A stretch of 64,000 bases of DNA, from NCBI GenBank assembly GCA_016712525.1, contig JADJQX010000006.1, positions 310,001 to 374,000 on the forward strand, in the 5' to 3' direction. The first letter of the stretch is position 1; the number at the start of each line of letters is the position of its first letter. A model generated the notes under the pieces. That model saw nothing but the letters and a program-made list of their open reading frames with translations. It did not search any database and had not been told where the DNA came from. Shown here in pieces: positions 1 through 8,972 of the stretch. A program made the position numbers and the translations under genes. Source of the stretch: Myxococcales bacterium (GTDB lineage: Bacteria; Myxococcota_A; Polyangia; Polyangiales; Polyangiaceae).

Positions 1-338
1 GGAGCTCGCTCGACCGGCTCTTTTCGGCCATGCGCACGCCGCCGCGCCCCATCATGCACGTGTCGTCCCGGGTGCCTCGGCCGGTGGCCGTGGTGGTCGA
101 CAAGGCGCTCGCGTTCGACTGGAACGCCCGCTACGCCACCGCGAAGGACATGCGCGACGCCCTGAAGGCGGCGTACATCGAGGTGTTCCGCATGAACGTG
201 GCGCGTCCCGTCCCGTTCGACGCCGTGGTCGACACGGGCGACGAGCTCAACGAGTCGTTCGCGGAGCCGAGCGCGGTGGTCGAGGTGAGCTTCGGCCCGC
301 CCACGACGCAGCCCGCGCCTCGGAGCGGCGAGGGCTGA
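1..338 (+). CDS. Ser/Thr protein kinase, C-terminal end (partial)
   Basis: The reading frame is open from the window edge (frame starting at base 3) to a TGA at 336-338, so only about the last 111 residues are seen. The segment DWNARYATAKDMRDAL matches the end of the Hanks-type kinase fold (subdomain XI, where family members read 'P..R..sa.em..aL'), and an Ala/Pro-rich tail follows. The catalytic part lies outside the window. The two complete kinases here (6588 and 35182) have the same motif at the same relative place, which supports the assignment. The substrate is unknown. Confidence 0.7.
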   Translation, partial: SSLDRLFSAMRTPPRPIMHVSSRVPRPVAVVVDKALAFDWNARYATAKDMRDALKAAYIEVFRMNVARPVPFDAVVDTGDELNESFAEPSAVVEVSFGPPTTQPAPRSGEG

Positions 339-347
339 CGCTCGGGC

Positions 348-890
348 CTACTCGGCTGCGGCGGCGAGGACCTCGTCGGCGTGGATCGCCGGGTCGACGT
401 CCGGGAAGACCTTCTTGATTTTGTTGTCGCGGCCGACGACGAACGTCACGCGAGATGGCATGCCGAGGGTCGAGCCGACGCCGTACGCTTTGACGACGGT
501 GCCGGCCTCGTCGGCCGTGAGGTAGAAGGGCAAATCGTGCTTGGCGAGGAAGGCGTCGTGGCTCTCTTGCGAGTCCCTCGAGACGCCGAACACGACCACG
601 TTGGCCTTCTCGAAGCGGGCGTAGGCGTCGCGGAAGGCGCAGGCCTCTTTGGTGCAGCCCGGGGTGCCGTCCTTCGGGTAAAAGTAAACCACCTTGACCT
701 TGTCGTCCGCGGCCGAGAGGCGAAGGGTTTTTCCGCCCCGCGCGCGCCCTTCGAGGTCGGGGGCCTTCGCGCCGACAGGGAGCAGGCCTTCGCCGCCGTC
801 CGGGCGCTTCACCTCGCCACAGGCGAACGTGGAGAGGGTGAGGGCCGTCGCGAGCGCGATGCCGAGGGGAGAGGGGGAGGTCGTTCTCAT
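348..890 (-). CDS. Bcp/PrxQ-type thiol peroxidase, lipoprotein form
   Basis: A 180-residue peroxiredoxin that would reduce hydrogen or alkyl peroxides using thiols. A hydrophobic N-terminus ends in the lipobox STFAC (Cys24), so the enzyme is probably membrane-anchored on the periplasmic side. The thioredoxin-fold domain spans about residues 36-178. The motif DGTPGCTKEACAFRD carries the peroxidatic Cys79 and, five residues on, the resolving Cys84, the spacing of the BCP/PrxQ group. Cytoplasmic Bcp lacks a signal peptide, so export is the unusual point; thiol donors would have to be periplasmic. It is convergent with the kinase end at 338, and the following gene at 980 has the same orientation. 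Confidence 0.9.
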   Translation of the reverse strand: MRTTSPSPLGIALATALTLSTFACGEVKRPDGGEGLLPVGAKAPDLEGRARGGKTLRLSAADDKVKVVYFYPKDGTPGCTKEACAFRDAYARFEKANVVVFGVSRDSQESHDAFLAKHDLPFYLTADEAGTVVKAYGVGSTLGMPSRVTFVVGRDNKIKKVFPDVDPAIHADEVLAAAAE

Positions 891-979
891 GGCACGCGTA
901 CGTTCGGCCTCGCCGCGTGGATCGTCAAGCGGGCGAGCGCGCCCATGTCACGGCCGAGCTCGGGTCGTGGTCGAGCTCG

Positions 980-1432
980 TCAGAAACGAACGACGAGGCC
1001 GTGGGGCGCGGGGGTGAGCCAGGTCGCGCGCGGGCTCGTGCGAGGCTCGGGGAGGCCGAGGGCCGGGTGCTCCGGAGAGACGCCGCGCACGAGGAGGTCG
1101 ATGCCGTACGCGAGCCCGAGGCCCGTGACGGTGCCAATGACGTCCCAGGCGAAGTCCTTCCACGACGGGGTGCCCATGCCCGCGAGATCGGCGAGCTCTT
1201 TGGCCGTGCCGAGCCCGAGCGAGACGCCTGCGCCGAGGAGGAGCGGCGGGTAGCGGGCGTCGAAGAACGAGGCGGAGACGGCGTACGTGCCCGAGGCGAT
1301 CACGGCGGAGAAGCCGAAATGAAGCGCCTTGTCGCGGCCCCAGAAGTCGTCCGTGTCGGCGCGCGCTCCGGTCGGCGCGAGGAGCACCGTCGCGAGGCAC
1401 GCCGAGGCTGCGAGGTGGCGGAGACGGCTCAC
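980..1432 (-). CDS. YfiM/DUF2279-like exported protein
   Basis: About 150 residues with a cleavable-looking signal peptide (hydrophobic stretch ending ARA near residue 25). The mature part has the family pattern: an early DKALHFGFSA segment, a central glycine-rich hydrophobic helix with KELADL, then SWKDFAWDVIGT followed by a second hydrophobic segment. This layout is that of the YfiM/DUF2279 family of small outer-membrane-associated proteins of unknown function. I chose the GTG at 1432 because it puts a basic residue cluster directly before the hydrophobic core; a TTG three codons upstream is possible. No catalytic motif is visible. Confidence 0.72.
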   Translation of the reverse strand: MSRLRHLAASACLATVLLAPTGARADTDDFWGRDKALHFGFSAVIASGTYAVSASFFDARYPPLLLGAGVSLGLGTAKELADLAGMGTPSWKDFAWDVIGTVTGLGLAYGIDLLVRGVSPEHPALGLPEPRTSPRATWLTPAPHGLVVRF

Positions 1433-1527
1433 GGGCCCCAATTTAGGCCACCAGGAGCGCGGAGCGCGCGGGATCTGCCGGAACCGGGGCGATTTCCCGG
1501 GAGGCTGCGCGCGTGTAGCGTGCGCCG

Positions 1528-3360
1528 GTGACGACCCGGTGGACGACGTCGAAGGTGAGCTTGGCGCTCGAGCCCGTGCGGACGGCGCTCGCGTGGATCT
1601 CGGGCGCCGTGTTCGTCCTCGGGTTTGCGGTGCTCGACGTGCTGCTTCGAAGCGACGCGTACCGAGCCCATCCCGCGCTCGCCCTCGACGCGCTCTCGAG
1701 CGTGGTCGTGTGGGGGCTCTTGCTCGCCCTCGTGCGCGGTCGCGCGGCGCGCGCCGGGCTCTTCGTGGTGCACGCGTTCGGGTTCGTGCTCGTGCTCGCG
1801 TGCGCGCGTTACTACCGGGTGCCGCTCGACGCGCAGATGGCCGAGACCGCGCGCCATGCGTGGGGGGACGTGCGGACGATCGTGGTGCGCACCCTGCCGA
1901 CGTTCTCGGTGACGGTGCTCGCCCTCGCGGGCCTCACGACTTGGGCGCTCGGCGATCGTGGGAGGCGCACGCCGACGCACTTGCCGCTCGCGGCGATTTG
2001 GCTCGGCCTCGTGGGAAGCCCCCCGGGCGCCGCGAGCCCCGACGCGCGCCTCCTCGCGGCGACCCGGGTGCTCGTGAGGCCGAAGGCCGAAGCCACGAAG
2101 CGCGTGGGCGGGGCGAGCCTCGTGTCGCTCCCGAGCCGGCGCCCGCGCGTGCCCAACGTGCTCGTGGTGCTCGGCGAGAGCTTGCGCGCCGACGACGCGT
2201 GCGGGGCCGAGGTGGGGGGAGGTGCGTGTCGGGCCTATCGAGAGACGAACGCCGTGCTGCCCGGGCGGATCTCGTTCACGCGCGCGCGGGCCGTGTCGAG
2301 CTACACGGCCGTGTCGCTCTCGGCCTTGCTCACCGGCCGCACGCAGGACGGGCCGCGGGACGCGCTCCTCGCCGCGCCGAACCTCTTCGACGTGGCGCGC
2401 GCGGTTCGTCACGGCGACGAGCGCCCCACGGTGGTGTACGCGTCGTCGCAGCTCGAGAGCGTCTTCGAGCAGAAGGATCCTCGCGGCCAGGTCGACGTGT
2501 TCGTCACGGCCGAGACGCTGCTCGGCCGCACCCTCGACGACATCGACGAGGTGCTCTCGGAGGACCTCGACGGCAAGCTCGCCGCGCACCTCGATCGGCT
2601 CGTGCCCACGCTGCCCGAGCCGTTCTTCTTGTTCGTTCATCTCGTCGGCACCCACGCGCCCTACTTCGAGGATCCGGGGGTGCGCCCGTTCGCTCCTTCG
2701 TCGCACGTGGTCTCGTTCGGGAACCTGCCCGAGCTCCGGAACGCCTACAAAAATGCGATCGCCGCGCAAGACACGAGGCTCGCGCGCGTGCTCCGCTCGT
2801 TCGTCGCGAGGTCGAAGGGCTCGCCCTACGTGGTGCTCTTCACGTCCGACCACGCCGAGGCGTTCGGGGAGCGAGGCGCCATCCACCACGGGCAGAACCT
2901 CCACGACGAGCAGATCCACGTGCCCTTCTTCGTGGCCGCGGAGAACGGCGCGCTCACGGACGACGAGCGGGCGAGGCTCGTCGCGCGGGTCGAGCGGAGC
3001 GTCACGCACCTCGACGTCCTCCCGACGATCGTCGACGTGTACGGAGTGGATGGCGCGCTCGGCTTCGCCGAGCACGGCGCGCGGCTCTCGGGACGGAGCC
3101 TCGTCCGCCCCGAGCTCCCCGAGCTCGCGCCGACCGCGATCACGAACTGCACCGGCATGTTCCCGTGCCCGGTGAACACCTGGGGCATGCTCGGCGAGCG
3201 CCACAAGGTCGTGATGCAGGCATGGGACGGCGAGTGGCGGTGCGAGTCTCTCGTGCCCCAGGAGCACGAGGAGATCCCCTGGGGCGAGGGCTGCACGCGC
3301 CTCCTCGAGGCCTCGCGAAGGGTCTTCCCCAAGAAGCCGAACGGCGCCGAAAATCGCTGA
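1528..3360 (+). CDS. membrane-bound alkaline-phosphatase-fold transferase (LTA synthase/PEtN transferase-like)
   Basis: About 610 residues starting with GTG. Roughly the first 160 residues hold four to five membrane segments. A sulfatase/alkaline-phosphatase fold follows. NVLVVLGESLRADD carries a metal ligand (Glu217), SSYTAV carries the likely nucleophile Thr260, HLVGTHAPYF a substrate histidine, and FTSDHAEAFGERG with HHGQNLHDEQ supplies the C-terminal metal ligands. Known relatives transfer phosphoglycerol or phosphoethanolamine to envelope polymers, with the catalytic domain in the periplasm; the actual donor and acceptor cannot be read from sequence. It is convergent with the vWA gene. 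A second, distant member of the fold is at 15644. Confidence 0.82.
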   Translation: MTTRWTTSKVSLALEPVRTALAWISGAVFVLGFAVLDVLLRSDAYRAHPALALDALSSVVVWGLLLALVRGRAARAGLFVVHAFGFVLVLACARYYRVPLDAQMAETARHAWGDVRTIVVRTLPTFSVTVLALAGLTTWALGDRGRRTPTHLPLAAIWLGLVGSPPGAASPDARLLAATRVLVRPKAEATKRVGGASLVSLPSRRPRVPNVLVVLGESLRADDACGAEVGGGACRAYRETNAVLPGRISFTRARAVSSYTAVSLSALLTGRTQDGPRDALLAAPNLFDVARAVRHGDERPTVVYASSQLESVFEQKDPRGQVDVFVTAETLLGRTLDDIDEVLSEDLDGKLAAHLDRLVPTLPEPFFLFVHLVGTHAPYFEDPGVRPFAPSSHVVSFGNLPELRNAYKNAIAAQDTRLARVLRSFVARSKGSPYVVLFTSDHAEAFGERGAIHHGQNLHDEQIHVPFFVAAENGALTDDERARLVARVERSVTHLDVLPTIVDVYGVDGALGFAEHGARLSGRSLVRPELPELAPTAITNCTGMFPCPVNTWGMLGERHKVVMQAWDGEWRCESLVPQEHEEIPWGEGCTRLLEASRRVFPKKPNGAENR

Positions 3361-3385
3361 AGATACGAGCTTTTACAAATGAGAA

Positions 3386-3414
3386 ACGGCCCAAGCGAGG
3401 TGCGCCTGGGCCGT
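3386..3414. terminator. bidirectional terminator-like hairpin
   Basis: The arms ACGGCCCA and TGGGCCGT are perfect inverted repeats flanking a 13-nt loop that can extend the stem with GCG/CGC. The hairpin lies between the converging stops at 3360 and 3438. Read on the minus strand it is followed by a T-rich stretch (TTTCTCATTTG). Confidence 0.6.
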
Positions 3415-3437
3415 CTTGCGTGTGGGCGCCGCAGCGC

Positions 3438-4400
3438 TCACTTCGGGAGCGGCGGGATGTTCTTGCAGGCGACGGTGAAGGTGTCGAGGGCGTCCTTCAC
3501 GGCGGTGTCGAAGCTCTCCTGGCAGATGGTGCGCCAGATGACGTTGTTCTTGCCGGTGGCCGGGTCGGCCGCGCCGTCGACGAGCTGGTGGAGCTTGGGA
3601 GCTTCGTAGCCCGTGTGGGACGTGCTGCCCGAGCCGGTCGTGCAGGAGCCGCTCTTCTGCCCCGAGATCACGGCGCCGGCCCAGCGGCCACGCACCTTCT
3701 TGATCTGGTCGAGCTTCTGGATGGCCTGTTGGGGCGTGTTGGAGCTCGAGTCCTCTTCGTCGGTCAGGACGAAGAACGCGAGGAGGGCGTCGTCGCGGAG
3801 GAAGGTCTTGTTCTGGTCGGCGGCGCGGTCGGTGAGGGACATGACGAGGCCGTCGATGGGCTTCTCGGTGGCGCTGCCTGCGGTGCCGAGGCCGGCGCGG
3901 CAGCCGAACGCATTGGCCACGTTCGCGTCGGAGCGCTCGAGCCACGCGCGTGTGCCGCCCGGATCGCACGAGGTCGCAGGGACGGTGACGAAGCCGCCAC
4001 GGCCGCCGCGTGTGAAGTCGCTGCGGGAGGTGTCGGTGCTGGTGACGGCGAGGCGGTAGTCGAGGTTGTCCCCGCCCTTGGTTTTGTAGGCGTTCAGCGT
4101 GTCGACCATGCGGGGGAAGTTCGCCTTGAGCTTGGCCTGCGCGCCCGCCATGGAGCCCGAGTCGTCGACGACGAACACGACGTCCATCTTGCGGCACTCG
4201 TCTTCTTCTTTGGCCGCGTCGGGGAGGTTCGCGTCGAACTGGAAGCCGCCGCCGCCGCCGTCTTGGTTGCCGCCACCACCACCACCACCGCCACCGTCGG
4301 CGGAGTCATCGGTGAAGACCGTGCGGTCGGTCGTGGAGGAGCAGGCGGCGGCGATGGCCGCGACGCCGAGGACCAAAGGAAGGAGGGCGAGGCGCTTCAT
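3438..4400 (-). CDS. von Willebrand factor A domain lipoprotein
   Basis: 320 residues. The ATG at 4400 starts MKRLALLPLVLG, giving a short signal with lipobox AAAC (Cys20). A linker of almost pure glycine (about residues 36-52) precedes the vWA domain. The MIDAS motif is complete: Asp79-x-Ser81-x-Ser83 in VVDDSGSM. Later parts contain VLTDEEDSSS and several Cys (about eight in the mature protein) that could form disulfides in the periplasm or outside. Surface vWA lipoproteins are common in Myxococcota and usually bind proteins or metal-dependent ligands; the partner is unknown. It is divergent from the TPR gene at 4583. Confidence 0.85.
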   Translation of the reverse strand: MKRLALLPLVLGVAAIAAACSSTTDRTVFTDDSADGGGGGGGGGNQDGGGGGFQFDANLPDAAKEEDECRKMDVVFVVDDSGSMAGAQAKLKANFPRMVDTLNAYKTKGGDNLDYRLAVTSTDTSRSDFTRGGRGGFVTVPATSCDPGGTRAWLERSDANVANAFGCRAGLGTAGSATEKPIDGLVMSLTDRAADQNKTFLRDDALLAFFVLTDEEDSSSNTPQQAIQKLDQIKKVRGRWAGAVISGQKSGSCTTGSGSTSHTGYEAPKLHQLVDGAADPATGKNNVIWRTICQESFDTAVKDALDTFTVACKNIPPLPK

Positions 4401-4582
4401 GGGGGAATGGCGTAGCCTGCCATAGGCCACGCGGCAACCTTTCTTCGTCGCATTTTTCCGCGAGAATCGGCGATTTTTGGGGACGTCGGCGCCGAGGGAA
4501 GGATCGGCTCGATCCTCCGTAGAACCTCGCCCCGTTCGCGGGCCCTGGATTCCATGGGTGGCTTCCGGATACCCTCGCCGCG

Positions 4583-5650
4583 ATGGTCCCTCTCACGAAG
4601 CCGCGCCTCCTGCGGTCGCTCCTCGCCTCTGCCGGGCTCTTCGTCGTCCTCGCGGGGTCGAGCTTGGCTCACGCCGCCGACGCGATCAGCGACGAGGCCC
4701 GCACCCACTTCAAGGCGGGCGTCTCGCTGCTCCAAGACCCGGAGGGCGAGCGCGTCGAAGAAGCCTACCGCGAGTTCAAGGCTGCGTACGCGATCAGTAA
4801 ATCTCCGAAAATACTCGGAAACATGGGCTTCTGCGCCATGCGCCTCGAGCGCGACGGCGAGGCGATCGAGGCGTACTCGCAGTACCTCCGCGAGGTCCCC
4901 GACATCGACGCCGACGAGCGCGCACAGATCACACGTGACGTCTCCACGCTGTCGGTCGGCGTGGTGCGTGTGACGATCAAGGTGACCGCACCGGCGGGCT
5001 CGAAGGTCATCGTGAGCGACGTGCGCACGCCGGTGAAGGGCGAGAAGATCACGAACGCGTACCCGTTCGAGATCGCGCCGGGGCAGACGAGCGTGAGCGT
5101 GTCGCTCGGGGTGCGCTCCGGCCATCACGTCATGACCGTGCGCTCCCCGGGCTTCGTCGACGAGACGTGGGAGCTCGACGCCCTCGCCGGCTCGAAGGAG
5201 TCGCGCGAGGTCACGCTCAAAGCCCCGCCGAAGGACGCGCCACCCCCCCCGGTCGTCACTCGCCCCGAGGCGCCTCCTGCCGAGCCCTCTCGCTCGATCG
5301 CACCCTGGGTCGTGGCCGGCGTCGGCGGCGCCATGATGGCCGTGGGCGCGGTGACCGGCGTCGTCGCCCTCGGCAAAGAGAGCGACATCGCGAACGCCTG
5401 CCCGAACGACGTTTGCCCCGCCGCGTTCGACCTCGCCGGCGCGCGCTCGAGCGCCAAGACCTTCATCGGCGTGACCGACGTGCTCCTCATCGGCGGGGGC
5501 GTGGTCCTCGCCGGCGGCATCACGTGGGCGCTCCTCTCGTCTCCTAGCAGCGCGCCCAAGGCGGGAGCGCTCCCTCGCAAACGTACGCCCGAGCTCGCCG
5601 GAGCTTGTGGCCCGACCGGGTGCTCGGGCACCCTCAAGGTGACCTTCTGA
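4583..5650 (+). CDS. secreted TPR-like protein with PEGA-like domain and two membrane helices
   Basis: 355 residues. A signal peptide ends near AHAADA (residue 32). Residues about 37-110 resemble one or two TPR helices (EARTHFKAGVSLL, AYREFKAAYAIS, GEAIEAYSQYLREVPD). Residues about 128-215 form a beta-rich PEGA-like segment, followed by a Pro-rich linker. Two hydrophobic segments near residues 240-265 and 295-320 could anchor the C-terminal half in a membrane. Such TPR+PEGA proteins are very frequent in Myxococcota and have no assigned reaction. The stop overlaps the next start (TGATG at 5648-5652), so the two genes are translationally coupled. Confidence 0.8.
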   Translation: MVPLTKPRLLRSLLASAGLFVVLAGSSLAHAADAISDEARTHFKAGVSLLQDPEGERVEEAYREFKAAYAISKSPKILGNMGFCAMRLERDGEAIEAYSQYLREVPDIDADERAQITRDVSTLSVGVVRVTIKVTAPAGSKVIVSDVRTPVKGEKITNAYPFEIAPGQTSVSVSLGVRSGHHVMTVRSPGFVDETWELDALAGSKESREVTLKAPPKDAPPPPVVTRPEAPPAEPSRSIAPWVVAGVGGAMMAVGAVTGVVALGKESDIANACPNDVCPAAFDLAGARSSAKTFIGVTDVLLIGGGVVLAGGITWALLSSPSSAPKAGALPRKRTPELAGACGPTGCSGTLKVTF

Positions 5651-6456
5651 TGCGCCCCACAGGCTCGCTCGCGCGGCTCGCGACTCTCGCCCTCGGCCTC
5701 TCGCTCTCGGGGTGTTTCCTCGCGACCGACGTCGACCGGTTCACCGAGGCGAAGCCCAACACGTCGCGCTTCTACGACCTCGATTTCACGATCCGTGGCG
5801 CCGACTCGCACGTGAACGAGATGTTCGAGCTCCGCGTGCTCGACGAGCGAAAGTCGATCCTCACCGTGATGCGCGCAGCTCCGCTCGGGGGCGCCCAAGC
5901 GAGCTTCAAGCTGCCGTCGTCGCTCCCGAAGGACCAGAAGCTCCGGCTCATTTTCTGGGCCGATCACAACGCCTCGGGCAAATTCGATCTGACCCCCGAG
6001 CCCTTCGACCATAGCTGGTTCGTGGACGTCGACCCGTTCAGGCCGCAGGACCCGTCCGACAACGTGGTCAAGATCGTTTACGACCACAACTCGCAGTTCA
6101 CCCCGGTCGAGGGGAACGAGGTCGGCAACCCCGTCGAGATGTCGTTCACCGGGCTCGGCGGGCTCACCGGCAAGCGTGTCCAGGCGCGCGTGTCGGACGC
6201 GAACTCGAAGCAGCTCGTCGCGCAGTACCGCATCACGCGTGTCGACAAACCCGAGCTCAAGGTCACGATGCCCAAGGTGATCGATCCGGGCGCCGGGACG
6301 CGCTACCTCGTCGACGTGGTGCTGGACGACGGCCAGGGCGGCGGGCTCGAGGGCTACCGGTTCGAGCGCACGAGCGACGCGACCGGGCTCAAAGTCGCGT
6401 TCGACCCTGCCCGCGACGCGCCCTCGAAGACCACGGAGAACCTGCTCCCGCTCTGA
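5650..6456 (+). CDS. lipoprotein of unknown function
   Basis: 268 residues from the ATG at 5650, which overlaps the upstream stop by one base. The signal peptide ends in the lipobox SLSGC. I recognise no family. The mature region is beta-rich by eye, with short charged segments such as RLIFWADHNASGKFDL, whose D-H-N-x-S-G-K-F-D run resembles calcium- or sugar-contact loops seen in exported proteins; this is only an impression. The coupling to the TPR/PEGA gene suggests the two act together at the envelope. Confidence 0.75.
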   Translation: MRPTGSLARLATLALGLSLSGCFLATDVDRFTEAKPNTSRFYDLDFTIRGADSHVNEMFELRVLDERKSILTVMRAAPLGGAQASFKLPSSLPKDQKLRLIFWADHNASGKFDLTPEPFDHSWFVDVDPFRPQDPSDNVVKIVYDHNSQFTPVEGNEVGNPVEMSFTGLGGLTGKRVQARVSDANSKQLVAQYRITRVDKPELKVTMPKVIDPGAGTRYLVDVVLDDGQGGGLEGYRFERTSDATGLKVAFDPARDAPSKTTENLLPL

Positions 6457-6587
6457 ACGGCGGTGCAGCGGTGCGGCGCGAGCGGGATTTTGCCGCCGGG
6501 CCTTGCGTCGGCCCCAAAAAAGCGAAAAGCTTAAGGTTCGCCTTCGTGGCGGTCGGCTAGAGTATTTGCCCTGGAGGCAACGGCCCC

Positions 6588-8234
6588 GTGAGCTTCGAAC
6601 CCGGACAGGTCATCGACGGCAAATACCGCATCACCCGCGTGCTCGGCGCGGGGGGAATGGGCGCGGTGTACGAGGGTGAGAACGTGCGCATCGGGCGCAA
6701 GGTCGCCATCAAGGTGCTGCACGCCGAGGCGGCTCACGCCCCCGACCTGCGCCGGAGGTTCGAGCGCGAGGCCCGCGTCGCGGCCAAGATTGGCTCGCAC
6801 AACATCTGCGACGTGATCGACCTCGGCGATCTGCCCGACGGCCACGCCTACCTCGTCATGGAGTACCTCGAAGGCGAGACCCTCGAGGACATCTTGAACC
6901 GCGAGGTCCGGGTGCGCGCGCACTTCATCGCGCCCCTCGCGATGCAGCTCCTCGACGGCCTCTCGGCCATGCACGGCGCGAACATCATCCACCGCGACAT
7001 GAAGCCCGCGAACGTGTTCGTGACGACGAACGGCGTCGTGAAAATCTTGGATTTTGGCATCTCCAAGTTCCAGGTGCAGGCCGACGCGATGACCCAGAAC
7101 ACGCAGACCGGCGCGCTCATGGGCACGCCGCTCTACATGTCGCCCGAGCAGTCGCGCGGCGCGCGTGACGTCGACGGTCGCTCGGACATTTACTGCGTCG
7201 GCGTGATCCTCTACCGCGCGCTCTCGGGAGGCCACTGCTTCGAGGCCGACAACCTCCCGCAGCTCCTCTTCAAGACGGCCCTCGAGGAGCCGATCCCGCT
7301 GCGCCCGCACCTGCTCGATCAGGCCGACGAGCCCTTCGTCGCGATCGTCGAGCGGGCCATGGCCAAGCAGCCGGCCGACAGGTACGCGACCGCGCGCGAG
7401 ATGCGCGACGCCATCGAGACCTGGGTGCGCGAGTGCCACCCCGAGGTGCCGCTCCCCGTGGCGCCTGCGCGTGTCGAAGACCTGCTCGAGGTGTCCGGGG
7501 CGCGCCCCAAGGCGAGCTTGCGTACGGGCTCGAGCCCCTCGCTGTCGGGCTCGGGCTCGGTGCCCGCGGTCTCCGGCGCGGTGCCTTCCGTCTCCGGTGC
7601 GGTGCCTGCCGTCTCCGGCGCGGTGTCGGCGGCGTCGGCCTCGGTGAAGGACCTCGCGGCGAAGACCGAGGTCTCCGGCCCGTCTCCCGCGCTCTCTCCG
7701 GCTGCGGCGTCGCTCGCCCTCGCTCCCGGCGCCGTGCCCGAGGGGCCCGTGCAAGATACAGCCAACGGGTGGGAGTCCACGCCCCTCGGCGGCGCGGGGG
7801 ATCCGGCGCTCGCCCGCACCTCGGCGGCACCTCCGGCGATGGGCGGAAAGAGCAGCTCGAAGGGGCTCTACATCGGGCTCGCCGCGGCGGCGCTCGTCGC
7901 CATCGGGGCAGGCTTTGCCCTCAAAGGGCCACCGGCGGCCAGCGCGAACAACGCCCCGCCGCCTCCTCCCTCGGCGGTCGTCCCGGCCCCGTCCGCGCCC
8001 ACGCCGAGCGCCACGGTGGCCGAAGCCCCGAAGCCCGCGCCCGAACCGTCGGCCACGGTCGCGGCTCCGGCCGAGGTGGCTCCCTCCCCCTCGGCGACCG
8101 CGAAGGTCGCGGTGACCACGAAGGGCGGGCCGTCCAAAGCGGCCGCGAGCGCGACCGCCACGCCTGCCACTCCGCCACCCGCCGAGGCGGCGACGGGTCA
8201 GAAGCCCGGCCGAAAGATCCGAACCGAGCTCTGA
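6588..8234 (+). CDS. transmembrane Ser/Thr protein kinase (Hanks/PknB type)
   Basis: 548 residues, GTG start preceded by GGAGG at 6572. The kinase domain (about 13-285) has the glycine loop GAGGMG (20-25), Lys42 in VAIKVL, the catalytic loop HRDMKPAN (Asp137), DFG at 155-157 and YMSPEQ, so it should be active. A linker (about 315-350) holds near-repeats of VSGAVPA/VSGAVPS encoded by an imperfect 21-bp repeat around 7568-7631. One membrane helix (about 425-442, LYIGLAAAALVAIGAGFAL) is followed by an Ala/Pro/Thr-rich periplasmic tail without a recognisable sensor domain. Its targets are unknown. The end is convergent with the Mpo1-like gene across a strong hairpin. Confidence 0.92.
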   Translation: MSFEPGQVIDGKYRITRVLGAGGMGAVYEGENVRIGRKVAIKVLHAEAAHAPDLRRRFEREARVAAKIGSHNICDVIDLGDLPDGHAYLVMEYLEGETLEDILNREVRVRAHFIAPLAMQLLDGLSAMHGANIIHRDMKPANVFVTTNGVVKILDFGISKFQVQADAMTQNTQTGALMGTPLYMSPEQSRGARDVDGRSDIYCVGVILYRALSGGHCFEADNLPQLLFKTALEEPIPLRPHLLDQADEPFVAIVERAMAKQPADRYATAREMRDAIETWVRECHPEVPLPVAPARVEDLLEVSGARPKASLRTGSSPSLSGSGSVPAVSGAVPSVSGAVPAVSGAVSAASASVKDLAAKTEVSGPSPALSPAAASLALAPGAVPEGPVQDTANGWESTPLGGAGDPALARTSAAPPAMGGKSSSKGLYIGLAAAALVAIGAGFALKGPPAASANNAPPPPPSAVVPAPSAPTPSATVAEAPKPAPEPSATVAAPAEVAPSPSATAKVAVTTKGGPSKAAASATATPATPPPAEAATGQKPGRKIRTEL

Positions 8235-8261
8235 GCCCCGGCTCGGTCGGGTCGAAACGAA

Positions 8262-8293
8262 GAGGGCGCCCCATCGACCGTGGGAGCGCCCTC
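8262..8293. terminator. intrinsic terminator between convergent genes
   Basis: GAGGGCGC (8262-8269) and GCGCCCTC (8286-8293) are perfect arms, with CCCA/TGGG pairing inside the loop. On the plus strand a T run follows at 8314-8320 after about 20 nt. On the minus strand TTCGTTTCG follows directly. It serves the kinase gene and the gene ending at 8319. Confidence 0.72.
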
Positions 8294-8318
8294 ATCTGTT
8301 CGAATTTACGAGGTTTTT

Positions 8319-8840
8319 TTACGCCTGAGCGACGACGCCGTTGGTACCGTGCGGGTGGGCCGCGCTCGGGGAGGCCTCGGCCTTCTTGGGTTTGCCGAAC
8401 ACCTGCTGGAGGTCCCACACCGGGCCGGCGATGAACGAGAGAGGGTCGTCCTTGAAGGCGGGGGCGTTCTTCTCGAAGACGCTGTGGCCGACGATGTTGA
8501 GCGTCCACCCGAAGGCGAAGCTGCCCGCGCTCACCATCCACACGGGGCGGAGGGGCTTCGCGGCGAGGAGGCCCACGGCGCCGCCCACGATGAGCGGGAT
8601 GCCCGCCATGTGCAGCCAACGGTTCACCTTGTGGCGGTGCGTGGCCTCGTAGAACTCGGTCGCCTCTTGCCAGCGCTCGGCGAGGCCGCCGTTGAAATCG
8701 GGGTGCTTCTGGCGCCAGCCCTCTTCGAGCGCGAAGAGGCCCTTGGCGAACATGCCGAGGCCCGCGACCTTGCGGCCCGAGAGCAGCGCCACCATCCCCG
8801 AAACGGCCCACGCGTAGCCCGACTTCTCTTCTTTGGCCAT
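8319..8840 (-). CDS. Mpo1-like (DUF962) membrane protein
   Basis: 173 residues. The segment THRHKVNRWLHMAGIPL (His68, His70, His77) and the later GWTLNIVGHSVFEKNAP (His119) match the DUF962/Mpo1 family pattern H-x4-NR-x2-H ... GH-x2-FEK-x-P. The yeast member is a 2-hydroxy fatty acid dioxygenase whose iron is held by such histidines; whether this bacterial member has that activity is not known. Two hydrophobic segments (about 80-95 and 100-118) suggest a membrane location. The C-terminal 25 residues (Ala, Pro and His rich) are outside the family domain. It stands alone, convergent with the kinase gene. Confidence 0.82.
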   Translation of the reverse strand: MAKEEKSGYAWAVSGMVALLSGRKVAGLGMFAKGLFALEEGWRQKHPDFNGGLAERWQEATEFYEATHRHKVNRWLHMAGIPLIVGGAVGLLAAKPLRPVWMVSAGSFAFGWTLNIVGHSVFEKNAPAFKDDPLSFIAGPVWDLQQVFGKPKKAEASPSAAHPHGTNGVVAQA

Positions 8841-8972
8841 GGTCTTCTCCCTGGGTTCGCACTCGCGCCCGCACGCGCGATGGCCTCCCTTTTAGCTCAT
8901 CTCGAACGGTGTGCACGTCCCATCGGCGCCCCGGAGGCGAGCGATCGGCGGGCCGTGTGGTAACGTCTCCGT

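Noticed and set aside
1329..4415. A 1028-codon open frame on the plus strand covering several genes
   Set aside because: The product is Arg/Ala/Gly-rich without domains and crosses well-supported genes on both strands; long spurious frames are normal at this GC content.
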